Shown in pieces: positions 17,514 to 25,605 of a stretch of 53,856 nt of DNA. Every line of letters begins with the position of its first letter. The first letter of the stretch is position 1. The stretch comes from Lacticaseibacillus manihotivorans DSM 13343 = JCM 12514 (GTDB lineage: Bacteria > Bacillota > Bacilli > Lactobacillales > Lactobacillaceae), in NCBI RefSeq assembly GCF_001435035.1, contig NZ_AZEU01000151.1, forward strand, positions 1 to 53,856. The letters are read 5' to 3'. A model generated the notes under the pieces. The model ran no database searches, was not told the origin of the DNA, and saw nothing but the letters and a program-made list of their open reading frames with translations. The position numbers and the translations under genes are program-made.

Positions 17514-18119
17514 ATGCTTGCTTGGCCGTTAACTGTTCCAGAACCGATTGCCTTGACCATTCCTCAAAATGCGCCTTTGCCTGCCGCTTATTGGCAAGCC
17601 CTCACCACTGGACGTTGGCCGCATGCTTACTGGCTGCCGACGCCTGAACCCACTAGCGATGCCATCGACGGCGTGGCCATTCATGCCTTAGCGATCCCAG
17701 GTGAACGCACCATGATTGCTGGTTTACCTGGGGATTGGTTCCCGATTGCCCGAGATGGTGACCAGATTTTTGCCGTGGATTCACATGGGCAAATTTATTA
17801 TCGCGATTTAGAAGTGGATCAACAATTGTGCGTTGGCCAAAATTGGGACGATTTCGTGGCGCAACTGACCTGGCGAGCGCCAGTATTGACCGCACCCTTC
17901 AGTCAACAAGTCCTCGCGCACGCCTTATTGGTGAGTGATGCGGACAGTCTACCCCCACTACTTGAAATTTTACGCGAACAAGGCGATTGGTCAATTTATA
18001 CACAATGGTTGGCATACTTGGTCACGACTTTCCCAACCGTGGTGCAAGAAGAAATCAAGTTCGCGTTGGATTTCTTGCCATTGTCTGCTTTGCAAAAACA
18101 CAACCTTGAAACGTTATAA
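17514..18119 (+). CDS. SMI1/KNR4 (SUKH)-like protein
   Basis: A 201-residue product with an AAAGGA SD. The middle looks like a SUKH domain: PLPAAYWQALTTG near residue 25 in the position of the LPxxYxxFL helix. This is followed by GDWFPIARDGDQIFAVDSHGQIYYRDLE and NWDDFVAQL, corresponding to the iGDxGGGDxFaLD...G.V...DHE...sFeeFL pattern. SUKH proteins often serve as immunity factors to toxins, but no toxin gene is adjacent. The match is by eye and moderate. Confidence 0.5.
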   Translation: MLAWPLTVPEPIALTIPQNAPLPAAYWQALTTGRWPHAYWLPTPEPTSDAIDGVAIHALAIPGERTMIAGLPGDWFPIARDGDQIFAVDSHGQIYYRDLEVDQQLCVGQNWDDFVAQLTWRAPVLTAPFSQQVLAHALLVSDADSLPPLLEILREQGDWSIYTQWLAYLVTTFPTVVQEEIKFALDFLPLSALQKHNLETL

Positions 18120-18120
18120 C

Positions 18121-18150
18121 AAAAGCCGCCAAATTCTGGCGACTTTTTTA
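18121..18150. terminator. Bidirectional terminator between convergent genes
   Basis: Hairpin AAAAGCCGCCA with TGGCGACTTTTTT serves the SUKH-like gene (plus) and the YjdF-like gene (minus). Confidence 0.8.
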
Positions 18151-18801
18151 TTTCGTGAACATAAAGGTTTCAAGCCATTTGCGATCGCGGCTGACGCCAA
18201 AGTAACACCACACGCCCAGCGCCAAAGAGCCTAAGAAGTCTGCTAACAGATCCCCCATGGTATCCATCAACGCCAAGCGGCCGACGAGTCCGACACCATG
18301 CGCCATGGTCCGCTGCATGTTCAAGCCTAACAAGCCATCGCCAGTGAATTCATAAAATTCCCACAGCACCCCACACATCGTGCCAAACGCAACAGCGACG
18401 ATCGCCAACAGTAATGGTTTGGTGGTTTGCAGTTGTTGTTTTGGGGTCAACGCCCCAAAAATTGCCAGGCCTAAGCCAGCAAGCATGGAAGCAGAAAACA
18501 GATGCAAGAACTTATCCCAATATGGAATGTTATAAAATTGCATCCCGGTGCCGAGTAACACCGCTCCTAAAATGAACGCTTCCCAAATCACCAGTAGCAA
18601 TAATGGAAATTTAAAATGGCGCCATTTGCCGATCAAGCCAGGGCCGACAGCCAAGATAATGCCAAACACAACTTGGCCTAACAGCATCGCTTGGCCTGGA
18701 TAAATGGCATGGCCCATGGCCAACGCGATGCCACAAACCAGTAAGTAGATCACTGCCCCGATCACGTTGATCGCCAACAACCCACGGTATAACTTTTGCA
18801 T
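18148..18801 (-). CDS. YjdF/DUF2238-family membrane protein
   Basis: A 217-residue protein with six to seven membrane spans. Family features are the WDKFLHLFSASMLAGLGLA block, GVLWEFYEFTGDGLLGLNMQ and LMDTMGDLLADFLGSL, with conserved His, Glu and Asp residues inside membrane segments. The function of this family is unknown; some members are linked to ion or lipid handling. The SD is CGGAGGTG. It is monocistronic. Confidence 0.8.
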   Translation of the reverse strand: MQKLYRGLLAINVIGAVIYLLVCGIALAMGHAIYPGQAMLLGQVVFGIILAVGPGLIGKWRHFKFPLLLLVIWEAFILGAVLLGTGMQFYNIPYWDKFLHLFSASMLAGLGLAIFGALTPKQQLQTTKPLLLAIVAVAFGTMCGVLWEFYEFTGDGLLGLNMQRTMAHGVGLVGRLALMDTMGDLLADFLGSLALGVWCYFGVSRDRKWLETFMFTK

Positions 18802-18914
18802 CAGTCCACCTCCGTATATGAGTTTAGTCTAACGGCTCCAAGGGTTGGTTGCAAGGGACTGGAGACTGATAGCCAGGAGTTGGCTTTAATCGCTGGATCA
18901 TATTAGGTCAGGGT

Positions 18915-18963
18915 CTCGCGTCGCGCTTTTCAAAGCAACGCGGACACGGCTAGCTACGCCTGA
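18915..18963 (+). repeat. Family C element, partial copy
   Basis: It repeats the left half of C1 (CGTCGCGCTTTTCAAAGCAAC, then GGACACGGCTAGCTACGC) but lacks the right half. It lies about 90 bases upstream of the complete copy in the same orientation, which points to a tandem duplication with later loss. Confidence 0.65.
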
Positions 18964-19003
18964 GGATTCAAGCCAAGCCCGGGCTTAAACTAGATCAAAC
19001 TTT

Positions 19004-19128
19004 CTCGTCGCGCTTTTTCAAGCAACGGGGACACAGCTAGCTACGCTCAAGCACTCGGGCCAAAGAGCGGCCCAAGCGCTTGAGCTAGGCTACCTGGTCC
19101 CCTAAATGCGCTTGAAAAAGCGCTGGGC
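19004..19128 (+). repeat. Family C palindromic element, copy C1
   Basis: Stems GCGCTTTTTCAAGC/GCTTGAAAAAGCGC, GGGGACACAGCTAGC/GCTACCTGGTCCCC and an apical TCAAGC/GCTTGA. The bases ACACAGNTAGCTACGC and GCTAGGCTANCTGG are shared with C2, whereas the paired bases differ and stay complementary. It lies between the YjdF-like gene and uspA. Confidence 0.75.
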
Positions 19129-19130
19129 AT

Positions 19131-19228
19131 AAAAAAACCGCCATTGCTGACGGAAAAGTTTGGGGGAACTTTTTTGGGAGTGTAAGTTAATGTGTAAGCA
19201 TAAGGCTGACTACCGTTGCCTTACTATG
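19131..19228 (-). ncRNA. Candidate small RNA downstream of uspA
   Basis: On the minus strand a perfect -10 TATAAT lies at 19235-19240, placing a start near 19228. A CCGTC/GGCGG hairpin with a T run ends near 19131, giving about 98 nt. Inside are AAGGC...GCCTT and AAAAAAGTT...AACTTTT hairpins. No reading frame is present. The -35 box is weak. A relation to the Lacto-usp motif reported near usp genes of lactic acid bacteria is possible but not established. Confidence 0.35.
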
Positions 19229-19322
19229 GTTCTAATTATAGTCAGTAATATAACTGATTCATGCCAACATTAATAAAAATCCTTTATTTATTTTGAACTG
19301 AATTTTTGCCGCTATCATCAGT

Positions 19323-19370
19323 AAAACACCCATTATTTACCCAAAACAAGCGGCATTACATGGGTGTTTT
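19323..19370. terminator. Terminator of uspA
   Basis: Arms AAAACACCCAT and ATGGGTGTTTT with A/T flanks just past the uspA stop. Confidence 0.75.
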
Positions 19371-19388
19371 CAATAACAACTATACTTT

Positions 19389-19847
19389 TTAGTAACCCCC
19401 AACAGCCACATCTTGGTCATCATTGATCACCAACACATTCACGGGACTTTCGCGCACCACATAAGCCGTGGTCGAACCCGTTAAGAAGCGCTCAATGGCA
19501 TTGGTCCCAGATTTGCCGATCACGATCAAGTCACAACCATAATCTTTCGGCGCGTCTTTGGCGATCGTAGATTTTGGATTGCCTTCCATCACCACGGTTT
19601 GCACTTTAAGGCCTTTTGCTTTCACCATTTCTGCGGCATGGTCCAACATCCCCGTCGCCACGTCAGCCAGTTGATGGTAAACATCATAGTAATTCACATC
19701 GCGGGCATACGTGGCATAGTGATCTGAATCCACCACATTTAACAAAACAATTTCGGCATCGGTCAACTTTGCGAGCTCTTCAGCTTTAGCCAACGCGACA
19801 TAAGCATTGTGCGAGCCATCTAGCGGCACTAAGATCCGGTCAAACAT
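19389..19847 (-). CDS. Universal stress protein UspA family
   Basis: A 152-residue product starting MFDRILVPLDGSHNAYVAL; GGAGG lies upstream of the ATG at 19847, and the longer frame extends into the promoter. The ATP-binding pattern G2xG9xGST is visible as VIGKSGTNAIERFLTGSTTAYVVRESPVNVLVI at the C-terminus, so this is an ATP-binding UspA rather than a non-binding type. It is cytoplasmic and usually dimeric. It is transcribed alone, with terminators on both sides. Confidence 0.93.
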   Translation of the reverse strand: MFDRILVPLDGSHNAYVALAKAEELAKLTDAEIVLLNVVDSDHYATYARDVNYYDVYHQLADVATGMLDHAAEMVKAKGLKVQTVVMEGNPKSTIAKDAPKDYGCDLIVIGKSGTNAIERFLTGSTTAYVVRESPVNVLVINDDQDVAVGGY

Positions 19848-19925
19848 TTTGCATTCCTCCTTTGGTGTGTTTCTACTATTATCATAACAAGTTTCCGCAC
19901 CACAAACCAATTTGAGCCCGGCGTC

Positions 19926-19955
19926 AAAAAAGGCCCACCGTTTTCACGATAGGCC
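19926..19955 (-). terminator. Terminator of the pstS transcript
   Basis: Nine-base-pair hairpin (AGGCCCACCG region with CGATAGGCC) followed by a T run on the minus strand. It lies just after the 31-residue ORF and upstream of uspA. Confidence 0.75.
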
Positions 19956-19961
19956 GCATCC

Positions 19962-20057
19962 TTAATGCTGTTTCACTGCGATGCGCCGCTTGGCATGATC
20001 GCTCATCGCCCAATACGTGACGCCAAACGATCCAATTCCGATCAGTATGACTAGCAT
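19962..20057 (-). CDS. 31-residue single-span membrane peptide downstream of pstS
   Basis: MLVILIGIGSFGVTYWAMSD is followed by a basic tail (HAKRRIAVKQH). A hydrophobic helix of about 17 residues with positive charges after it predicts one membrane span. It begins 13 nt after the pstS stop, has a weak GGGTGA ribosome site and ends just before a terminator, so it is the last gene of the pstS transcript. The resemblance to other small regulatory membrane peptides is general only. Confidence 0.55.
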   Translation of the reverse strand: MLVILIGIGSFGVTYWAMSDHAKRRIAVKQH

Positions 20058-20070
20058 CGTATCACCCGCT

Positions 20071-20967
20071 TTATAATGGTGAGACTTTGTTGTTGGCGTC
20101 TTTGGTCACTTTCATCGCTTGAATGGAAATATAGCCGAGCTTGGTGACCAAACTTTTCTGCACGGCACTGGAATTCATGAAATTCAAGAACGCTTTGGTG
20201 CCGGCATCAGGCGTGCCTTTGGTGTACATGTGCTCATAAGACCAGATCTTCCATTTGTTGGTTTGCACATTGGCAGCAGTTGGCTTCACGCCATCGACTG
20301 ACAACGCCGGCACATCAGCCTTCACATAAGAAAAAGCCAAATAGCTGATCGCCCCAGGGGTGCCGGCCACAATTTTTTGCACCGTCCCGTTTGAATCTTG
20401 TTCTTGGGTGGTCATCGCCTTTTGCCCGTTCATCACCGCCGCTTCAAAAGTAGCGCGCGTCCCAGAGCCGGCCGCACGATTGACCACGGTGATTTTTTCG
20501 TTCTTGCCACCGAGGGTTTGCCAATTAGTGATTTTCCCGGTGAAAATGTCCCGCAACTGACTCATGGTGACATTCTTCACGCCCACATCTTGATTCACCA
20601 CTGGCGCCATCCCGACCACTGCCACTTGATGATCTTTAAGCTTAGTCGCATCAAGGCCGGCTTCTTGTTCCGCAAAAATATCTGAATTACCGATGGTCAC
20701 CGAACCTTGGGCGACTTGCGACAAGCCAGTGCCTGATCCGCCACCTTGCACAGTGATCTTGGCATTCGGGTGATCCGTCGTATACAATTGTGCGGCTTGT
20801 TCCACTAAGGGTTGTAAAGCCGTCGAGCCCACTGCAACGACTTTGGTATCTGCCGTTGATGAGGAACTGGAAGGCGTTTTTGAACTTGCAGCATTGCCAC
20901 AACTGACTAACACGCTGACCACACTTAATAACATCAAGCTTAAGATCAAGGTTGATTTTCTTTTCAT
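20071..20967 (-). CDS. pstS: Phosphate ABC transporter substrate-binding lipoprotein
   Basis: A 298-residue product. The signal peptide ends at a lipobox (LVSC, Cys23), followed by a Ser-rich linker. The binding domain starts VVAVGSTALQPLVEQAA. Phosphate-binding motifs are TVQGGGSGTGLSQVAQGSVTIGNSDIFA and VVNRAAGSGTRATFE, in which Ser, Thr, Asp and Arg residues cage the ion. It binds phosphate outside the membrane. The pstCAB-phoU genes are not next to it, so it is an orphan or extra copy. The SD AAGGAGA lies about 9 nt upstream. Confidence 0.93.
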   Translation of the reverse strand: MKRKSTLILSLMLLSVVSVLVSCGNAASSKTPSSSSSTADTKVVAVGSTALQPLVEQAAQLYTTDHPNAKITVQGGGSGTGLSQVAQGSVTIGNSDIFAEQEAGLDATKLKDHQVAVVGMAPVVNQDVGVKNVTMSQLRDIFTGKITNWQTLGGKNEKITVVNRAAGSGTRATFEAAVMNGQKAMTTQEQDSNGTVQKIVAGTPGAISYLAFSYVKADVPALSVDGVKPTAANVQTNKWKIWSYEHMYTKGTPDAGTKAFLNFMNSSAVQKSLVTKLGYISIQAMKVTKDANNKVSPL

Positions 20968-21074
20968 GGCTCATTTTCTCCTTTGAGGTCTTCCCTTTCA
21001 AAAACACCTTCAGCATAAGGAGTGCATGTAAAAATCAAGCCTCAAGGGCGTAAAAGTTGTGTCGCGATGATGTA

Positions 21075-21104
21075 AAAAAACCGTCGCAGTTACGCGACGG
21101 TTTT
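21075..21104. terminator. Bidirectional terminator
   Basis: AAAACCGTCGC with GCGACGGTTTT and flanking A/T runs. It ends the aldo/keto reductase gene on the minus strand and isolates pstS. Confidence 0.8.
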
Positions 21105-21111
21105 CCAAGAA

Positions 21112-22089
21112 CTACCAGAGATAATGTACTGGATTTTTGATTTTTTCATCATAGACAGCTTTCACGATTTGCATTTGTTTATCCGTCAAAGCGGGCAGAT
21201 CTGAAGCGCTGGTGTTGCGCTCAATTTGGTTGGGATTAGAAGCGCCTGGAATCACCGCAGACACCGCATCGTACATCAGAATATATCGCAAGGCATCCCC
21301 GGCCAAGTTCTCAGTGCCCAAGCGTTGTTTCAATTCATCGGCGGCTTGGACCCCCGTTAAGAAATCAACGCCAGAGAAGGTTTCGCCTTTATCAAACAAT
21401 TCACCATTGCGGTTGTTGGTGCGCTGATCGGTTGGTGCAAAAGTGGTGTTCGCCGTCATTTTGCCAGATAACAAGCCAGAAGCTAATGGCACCCGCGCTA
21501 AAATGCCGACATTGTGCTGCTTGGCCAAATCAAAGAATACTTCAGCTGGACGCAAGCGGAACATGTTGAAAATGATCTCCACGGCTGAGATGTCATAGTC
21601 CAAGGCTTTGATGGCTTCTTCGACGCGTTGCACGGAAACGCCGTAGTTCAAGATCTTACCTTCACGCTTCAACTCATCTAGCGCGGCAAAAATCGATGGA
21701 TCATAATAAGCATCGGTTGGCGGGCAGTGTAACAACACACAATCCAAGGCGTCGACACCCATGTTCTTCAGCGAATCATCGACATACTTGCGCAAGTGTT
21801 CGGCGTTGAAATGTTCGATTGAATAAGGCGTTTCTTTGTGGCCGATTTTCGTGGTGAAGTGGACATCTGGGTGTTCACGCACGAACGCGCCCACCGCTTT
21901 TTCACTTTCGCCATCTTGATAACCATCAGCGGTATCAAAGAAGTTGACGCCGTGATCATAGGCGGCTTGCAAAGTGTCTTGCGCATCTTTTAAGTTGTAA
22001 GGCGCGCCCCACTTGCCGCCGAGCTGCCAAGTGCCCAAGGACACTTCTGAGATCTTAAAACCAGTTTTACCAAATTCGCGATATTTCAT
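21112..22089 (-). CDS. Aldo/keto reductase (YhdN-like)
   Basis: A 325-residue product starting MKYREFGKTGFKISEVSLG, with GGAGG 5 nt upstream of the ATG at 22089. FFDTADGYQDGESEKAVG carries the catalytic Asp and Tyr, HFTTKIGHK the Lys and CVLLHCPP the His; AVIPGASNPNQIERN binds NADP. It belongs to the tas/YhdN branch. It diverges from an HxlR-type regulator, a common arrangement for redox- or aldehyde-responsive reductases, so the regulator probably controls it. Confidence 0.9.
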   Translation of the reverse strand: MKYREFGKTGFKISEVSLGTWQLGGKWGAPYNLKDAQDTLQAAYDHGVNFFDTADGYQDGESEKAVGAFVREHPDVHFTTKIGHKETPYSIEHFNAEHLRKYVDDSLKNMGVDALDCVLLHCPPTDAYYDPSIFAALDELKREGKILNYGVSVQRVEEAIKALDYDISAVEIIFNMFRLRPAEVFFDLAKQHNVGILARVPLASGLLSGKMTANTTFAPTDQRTNNRNGELFDKGETFSGVDFLTGVQAADELKQRLGTENLAGDALRYILMYDAVSAVIPGASNPNQIERNTSASDLPALTDKQMQIVKAVYDEKIKNPVHYLW

Positions 22090-22112
22090 AACAGCCTCCA
22101 AATTTGAAACTT

Positions 22113-22145
22113 GACGGTATCTATTTTATACTTGGGACTCTAAAG
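22113..22145. promoter_or_regulatory. Putative HxlR operator between aldo/keto reductase and regulator genes
   Basis: The divergent gap carries an inverted repeat GTATCT...AGATAC flanking an AT-rich centre with TATACT on the plus strand. It is the only dyad in the gap and is well placed to control both genes. Confidence 0.4.
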
Positions 22146-22184
22146 ATACTAGCACGCACTAATTTGTGCCTGAAAGGATTCACG

Positions 22185-22604
22185 ATGACTGATATTGTCC
22201 GCAAAGACGCCCTCACCCGCCTTGAAAATGGTGATTTCTCTTGTGCCAAAGAATTAACGTTGGCGATGTTTTCCGGCAAATGGAAATTGATTTTGCTTTG
22301 CCACTTAGATGAACACGGCGCTTATCGCTTCAACGAATTACGCCGACTACTCCCAACCATCACCCATAAAGTGTTGACCAACCAGCTACGCGAACTCGAA
22401 CAAGACCGCTTGATCACCCGCAACGTCGCCCCTGATGGCCAAAATAAAGTCAGCTATGCGATCACCCCACTGGGCCATTCTTTGATGCCGATCATCGATG
22501 CGATGTGCAAATGGGGGGATGCTCGGATCGCCGAACTTCAAGTTGAGCCCAAATTCACTGCCGATGAAACCATTGTGCCAAAGGAGGCAACCCATGCTTT
22601 ATAA
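22185..22604 (+). CDS. HxlR-type winged-helix transcriptional regulator
   Basis: A 139-residue product starting MTDIVRKDALTRLENGDFSC with a GAAAGGA site. The HxlR pattern is clear: a Cys near the N-terminus (FSCAKELTLAMFSGKWKLILLCHL), then FNELRRLLPTITHKVLTNQLRELEQDRLI and the wing VSYAITPLGHSLMPII. The single early Cys is the redox sensor in several family members. It overlaps the patatin gene by 11 nt and diverges from the reductase. Confidence 0.9.
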   Translation: MTDIVRKDALTRLENGDFSCAKELTLAMFSGKWKLILLCHLDEHGAYRFNELRRLLPTITHKVLTNQLRELEQDRLITRNVAPDGQNKVSYAITPLGHSLMPIIDAMCKWGDARIAELQVEPKFTADETIVPKEATHAL

Positions 22605-23451
22605 TGCAGCCTTAGTCCTTGAAGGTGGCGCCATGCGCGGGCAATACACGGCTGGCGTGTTGGACTTTTTCATGCAACAAGGCATCCAATTTAAAACTGT
22701 CATCGGCGTATCAGCTGGGGCGTTAAGTGGGACGAATTACATTTCTCATCAACCTGGCCGCACCAATGCCGTCAACGTGCATCACCGCATGGATCGCAAT
22801 TATATTTCGTTGCGCCGTGCCTTGCGTCGCCAAGATATTATTAACTTGGATTATTTATTTGAATCGCACGGTGGCGACTGGGAAGATTTTGATGAGCTGA
22901 CTTATCGCACCAGTCCGATGGAATTTGTGGTGGTGGCCACGTCCATGGTCAAAGGTCGCGCCGTGTACTTCCACTCGCCACAAGGCCAAGACTTAGTTGC
23001 CAACTTAAAAGCCAGCTCTGCCATGCCGTTTATCTCGGCCCCTGCTTACACCGGTTATGGGTTATGTTTGGACGGTGGCGTGGCCGATTCCATTCCGTAT
23101 GAATACGCCCAAGCCAACGGTTATGACAAAATCGTCGTGATCCGCACCCGTGAGCGCACTTATCGCAAAAACGCCACCAGCGCCGTGTTGCGTCGCGCCT
23201 ATCAACAAGCCTTCAGCAATTACCCGGCGTTTGTCGAAACGGCGATCGCACGTCCTGAAATGTACAACCGTCAAGCTGAACAATTGCAAAAACTGGAAGC
23301 ACAAGGAAACACTTTTGTGATTGCCCCAGCCCAACCAGTGACAGTTGGCCGCTTGGAGCGCGATACTGATAAACTTGAAGCCTTGCACGCCACGGGGATG
23401 GCGGATGCCGAAGCGCAACTTAACGCGATGCAAGCTTACCTCAACGCTTGA
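22594..23451 (+). CDS. Patatin-like phospholipase
   Basis: A 285-residue product starting MLYNAALVLEGGAMRGQYTAG; the ATG at 22594 follows AAGGAGG. The oxyanion loop GGAMRGQY, the nucleophile elbow GVSAGA and the catalytic Asp in LCLDGGVADSIP make the patatin Ser-Asp dyad. It is cytoplasmic or membrane-peripheral, as there is no signal peptide. The relatives are YjjU-type bacterial patatins, whose lipid substrate is undefined. It is translationally coupled to the HxlR gene by an 11-nt overlap. Confidence 0.92.
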   Translation: MLYNAALVLEGGAMRGQYTAGVLDFFMQQGIQFKTVIGVSAGALSGTNYISHQPGRTNAVNVHHRMDRNYISLRRALRRQDIINLDYLFESHGGDWEDFDELTYRTSPMEFVVVATSMVKGRAVYFHSPQGQDLVANLKASSAMPFISAPAYTGYGLCLDGGVADSIPYEYAQANGYDKIVVIRTRERTYRKNATSAVLRRAYQQAFSNYPAFVETAIARPEMYNRQAEQLQKLEAQGNTFVIAPAQPVTVGRLERDTDKLEALHATGMADAEAQLNAMQAYLNA

Positions 23452-23456
23452 TCATT

Positions 23457-23495
23457 GAAAAAGCCGACTGGAAATTTTTCCAGCCGGCCTTTTTG
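23457..23495 (+). terminator. Terminator after the patatin gene
   Basis: Hairpin AAGCCGACTGG/CCAGCCGGCCT followed by a T run. Confidence 0.85.
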
Positions 23496-23501
23496 CGTTC
23501 A

Positions 23502-23603
23502 CTAACGGTCTTGTTTGTGCACTTCATACACGACGAAAGTGATCACCCCAAGCAACCCGACAACTAACAAACTCAATACGATCAGCATCACCCAAGATAA
23601 CAT
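23502..23603 (-). CDS. 33-residue single-span membrane peptide
   Basis: MLSWVMLIVLSLLVVGLLGV and the following ITFVVYE form one long hydrophobic helix, with a short charged tail VHKQDR. The ATG is preceded by AAAGGGGGGAT at 4-7 nt, a very strong ribosome site for an otherwise unremarkable stretch. It is the next reading frame downstream of the response regulator gene, about 85 nt away. Function is unknown. Confidence 0.5.
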   Translation of the reverse strand: MLSWVMLIVLSLLVVGLLGVITFVVYEVHKQDR

Positions 23604-23689
23604 CACGATCCCCCCTTTGTGTGAACGCACAGGTAGGATAACTTGAATGATTGGATGTGGCAATTTTGAAGCATGACTCAGGAGCGAGG

Positions 23690-24304
23690 TTAATCGATTA
23701 AACCCAACTTTAATGCTGCGGCAACTGCTTCTGCCCGAGATTCCACGCCCAGGCGGTTATAAATGCTGGTCAGATGCGCCTTAATGGTACGCTCAGACAA
23801 ATGCAGCTTTTGGGCGACATCGATATTGCGTGCACCTTGTGCAACTTGTTGTAAAATTTCATGTTCACGTGGCGTTAAGCTGATCGCGGATTCTGGTTGG
23901 GCAAAAGCCTTCGTCATCAACTCAGGGGACAAACTCACAGTACCCACTAACGCCTGTTTCAACGTATTCACAATCGTTTCTTTGTCGGCATCTTTTAACA
24001 AATAACCGCGCGCGCCTAAGCGCATGGCTTGTTGGATCGGTTCGGGATCGTCAAAAGTGGTCAACACCACCACTGGCAGATTTGGATGGGTTTGATGGAG
24101 TTGGCGGATCATTTCAATGCCATCCATTTCCGGCATGCGAATATCACACAACACCAAATCAGGCTGCAGCGCTTCGACTTGTGCCAAGCCAACTCGCCCA
24201 TTTTCTGCAAAGCCGGCTGCTTCAAAATCTGGCGTTGTTTCTAAAATCAACGATAATCCCATCCGCAACACCGCATGGTCATCAACGATCAACACTTTGG
24301 TCAT
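23690..24304 (-). CDS. NarL/LuxR-family response regulator
   Basis: A 204-residue product. The receiver domain has VDDH (acidic pocket at 8-9), phospho-acceptor Asp54 in LCDIRMPEMDG and the Lys in YLLKDAD. The LuxR-type helix-turn-helix follows (SLTPREHEILQQVAQGA, then IDVAQKLHLSERTIKAHLTSIYNRLGV). It overlaps the kinase gene by 23 nt and belongs to the LiaR/VraR/DesR branch of cell-envelope or membrane-stress regulators. The likely target is the ABC transporter gene upstream, by position. Confidence 0.93.
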   Translation of the reverse strand: MTKVLIVDDHAVLRMGLSLILETTPDFEAAGFAENGRVGLAQVEALQPDLVLCDIRMPEMDGIEMIRQLHQTHPNLPVVVLTTFDDPEPIQQAMRLGARGYLLKDADKETIVNTLKQALVGTVSLSPELMTKAFAQPESAISLTPREHEILQQVAQGARNIDVAQKLHLSERTIKAHLTSIYNRLGVESRAEAVAAALKLGLID

Positions 24305-25511
24305 GTAACTGCTCCTTTTTAACCGTCGGCATGGTCAACGTCACCGTTGTGCCTTCACCTGGCGTGCCTACAACTGTTAAAGCACCATCGAGCATCGCCG
24401 CCCGCTCATGCATGCCGGTCACGCCAAAATGTCCAGATTTTGATTTCAAGGGAAGCCCACTGCCAAAATCAATCACTGATAACGTGAAAACAGAATCTTG
24501 GGTATTCCCATTGATCACCACTTGCAACGTATCCGTATGCTTGACCACATTCATCATCGCTTCAGAGACAATTCTTGTGATCTGTGTCAGCTGCGCATCG
24601 GAAAAATCAGGGACATAATGCAAGCGCAAAGTGGTTTCCAAATGGTAGTTTTTCTTAAACGCATCGGCGAGCAATTCCAAACGCGGTTGCAAGCTTTGTT
24701 CCGTCGTGGCGCGCAAATCACTTAACGTCAGCCGACTTTGACGTAAGGTGTCGCGCGCAATGCCAGTGGCATCATGCACCACTTGCGTCCCACGGTCAAC
24801 TTGGCCATTTTGCAAAAAGCTTTCTGCGGCTTCTAACTGCATCACCGTGCCAGCTAGCCCTTGCGTTAAGGTATCATGTAATTCTCTGGCCACCCGTTGG
24901 CGTTCTGTGCGAATGGTACTGGCTTCAACTTGGTCATAAGCTAACTGAACTTCAGCCAATAAGTCTTCTGCTTGTTGGCGTTGGGCGGCTTGTTGGAAGT
25001 AATAGCGACTGTAAAACACCACCACAAACAACACGAACAAAAAGGCGATCAACACGATAACAGCTTGGAGGATTCCGTTATAAGCGGTGTACGCGCCTAA
25101 AATCAGTAAACTTAAAATTCCTAAACTGATCAAAGGCTTCTGCGGTCGCGCATAAAAGTTGATGATTTCAATAGCCACCACTGTGATCACACCAATCGCT
25201 ACGATCGGCATTTTATGTTCCAAACCGACCGATGTCGTCACCGCAAAGATCAGTTGCGGGCCAAATAATGCCCATGGGTGGCGATCAAACAACCATTGAC
25301 CAAACCAGATCAAGGCAATTTCTGCTAAGACGCCACCAACGATGATCTGTTCTTGCCAAAAAATCGAAATGGCAGATCCGGCAAACAACCACCCATGGCC
25401 GACCATTTGTTCTGGTTCAGATTTCAAAACATACAACGCGACCATTCCGATCAACACTAAAAATAACATCACTGGACGGCGCAAAGGTTTGATATTTGGC
25501 TGTTTGCTCAT
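24282..25511 (-). CDS. Sensor histidine kinase, HisKA_3 (LiaS/DesK-like) type
   Basis: A 409-residue product; of two adjacent ATGs I chose the second, 6 nt after GGAGGA. About six membrane spans cover residues 12-170. The dimerisation segment has ERQRVARELHDTLTQGL with phospho-His at about 212, and then the ATPase N box (ASEAMMNVVKHTD), G1 (VIDFGSGL) and G2 (HFGVTGMHERAAML). The short loops suggest sensing within the membrane. It lies downstream of the MacB-like ABC gene on the same strand, separated by a hairpin. Confidence 0.93.
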   Translation of the reverse strand: MSKQPNIKPLRRPVMLFLVLIGMVALYVLKSEPEQMVGHGWLFAGSAISIFWQEQIIVGGVLAEIALIWFGQWLFDRHPWALFGPQLIFAVTTSVGLEHKMPIVAIGVITVVAIEIINFYARPQKPLISLGILSLLILGAYTAYNGILQAVIVLIAFLFVLFVVVFYSRYYFQQAAQRQQAEDLLAEVQLAYDQVEASTIRTERQRVARELHDTLTQGLAGTVMQLEAAESFLQNGQVDRGTQVVHDATGIARDTLRQSRLTLSDLRATTEQSLQPRLELLADAFKKNYHLETTLRLHYVPDFSDAQLTQITRIVSEAMMNVVKHTDTLQVVINGNTQDSVFTLSVIDFGSGLPLKSKSGHFGVTGMHERAAMLDGALTVVGTPGEGTTVTLTMPTVKKEQLHDQSVDR

Positions 25512-25544
25512 CATTTCTCCTCCATTACTGGGTACTATACGCGC

Positions 25545-25570
25545 AAAAACCGACTTTGCGGTCGGTTTTT
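25545..25570. terminator. Terminator between the ABC transporter and kinase genes
   Basis: AAAAACCGAC/GTCGGTTTTT with a six-base loop. It ends the ABC transcript and may allow partial readthrough into the kinase genes. Confidence 0.75.
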
Positions 25571-25605
25571 GACGAGATTGACAATTTTTCTCAAGGCTCT
25601 TGGTC

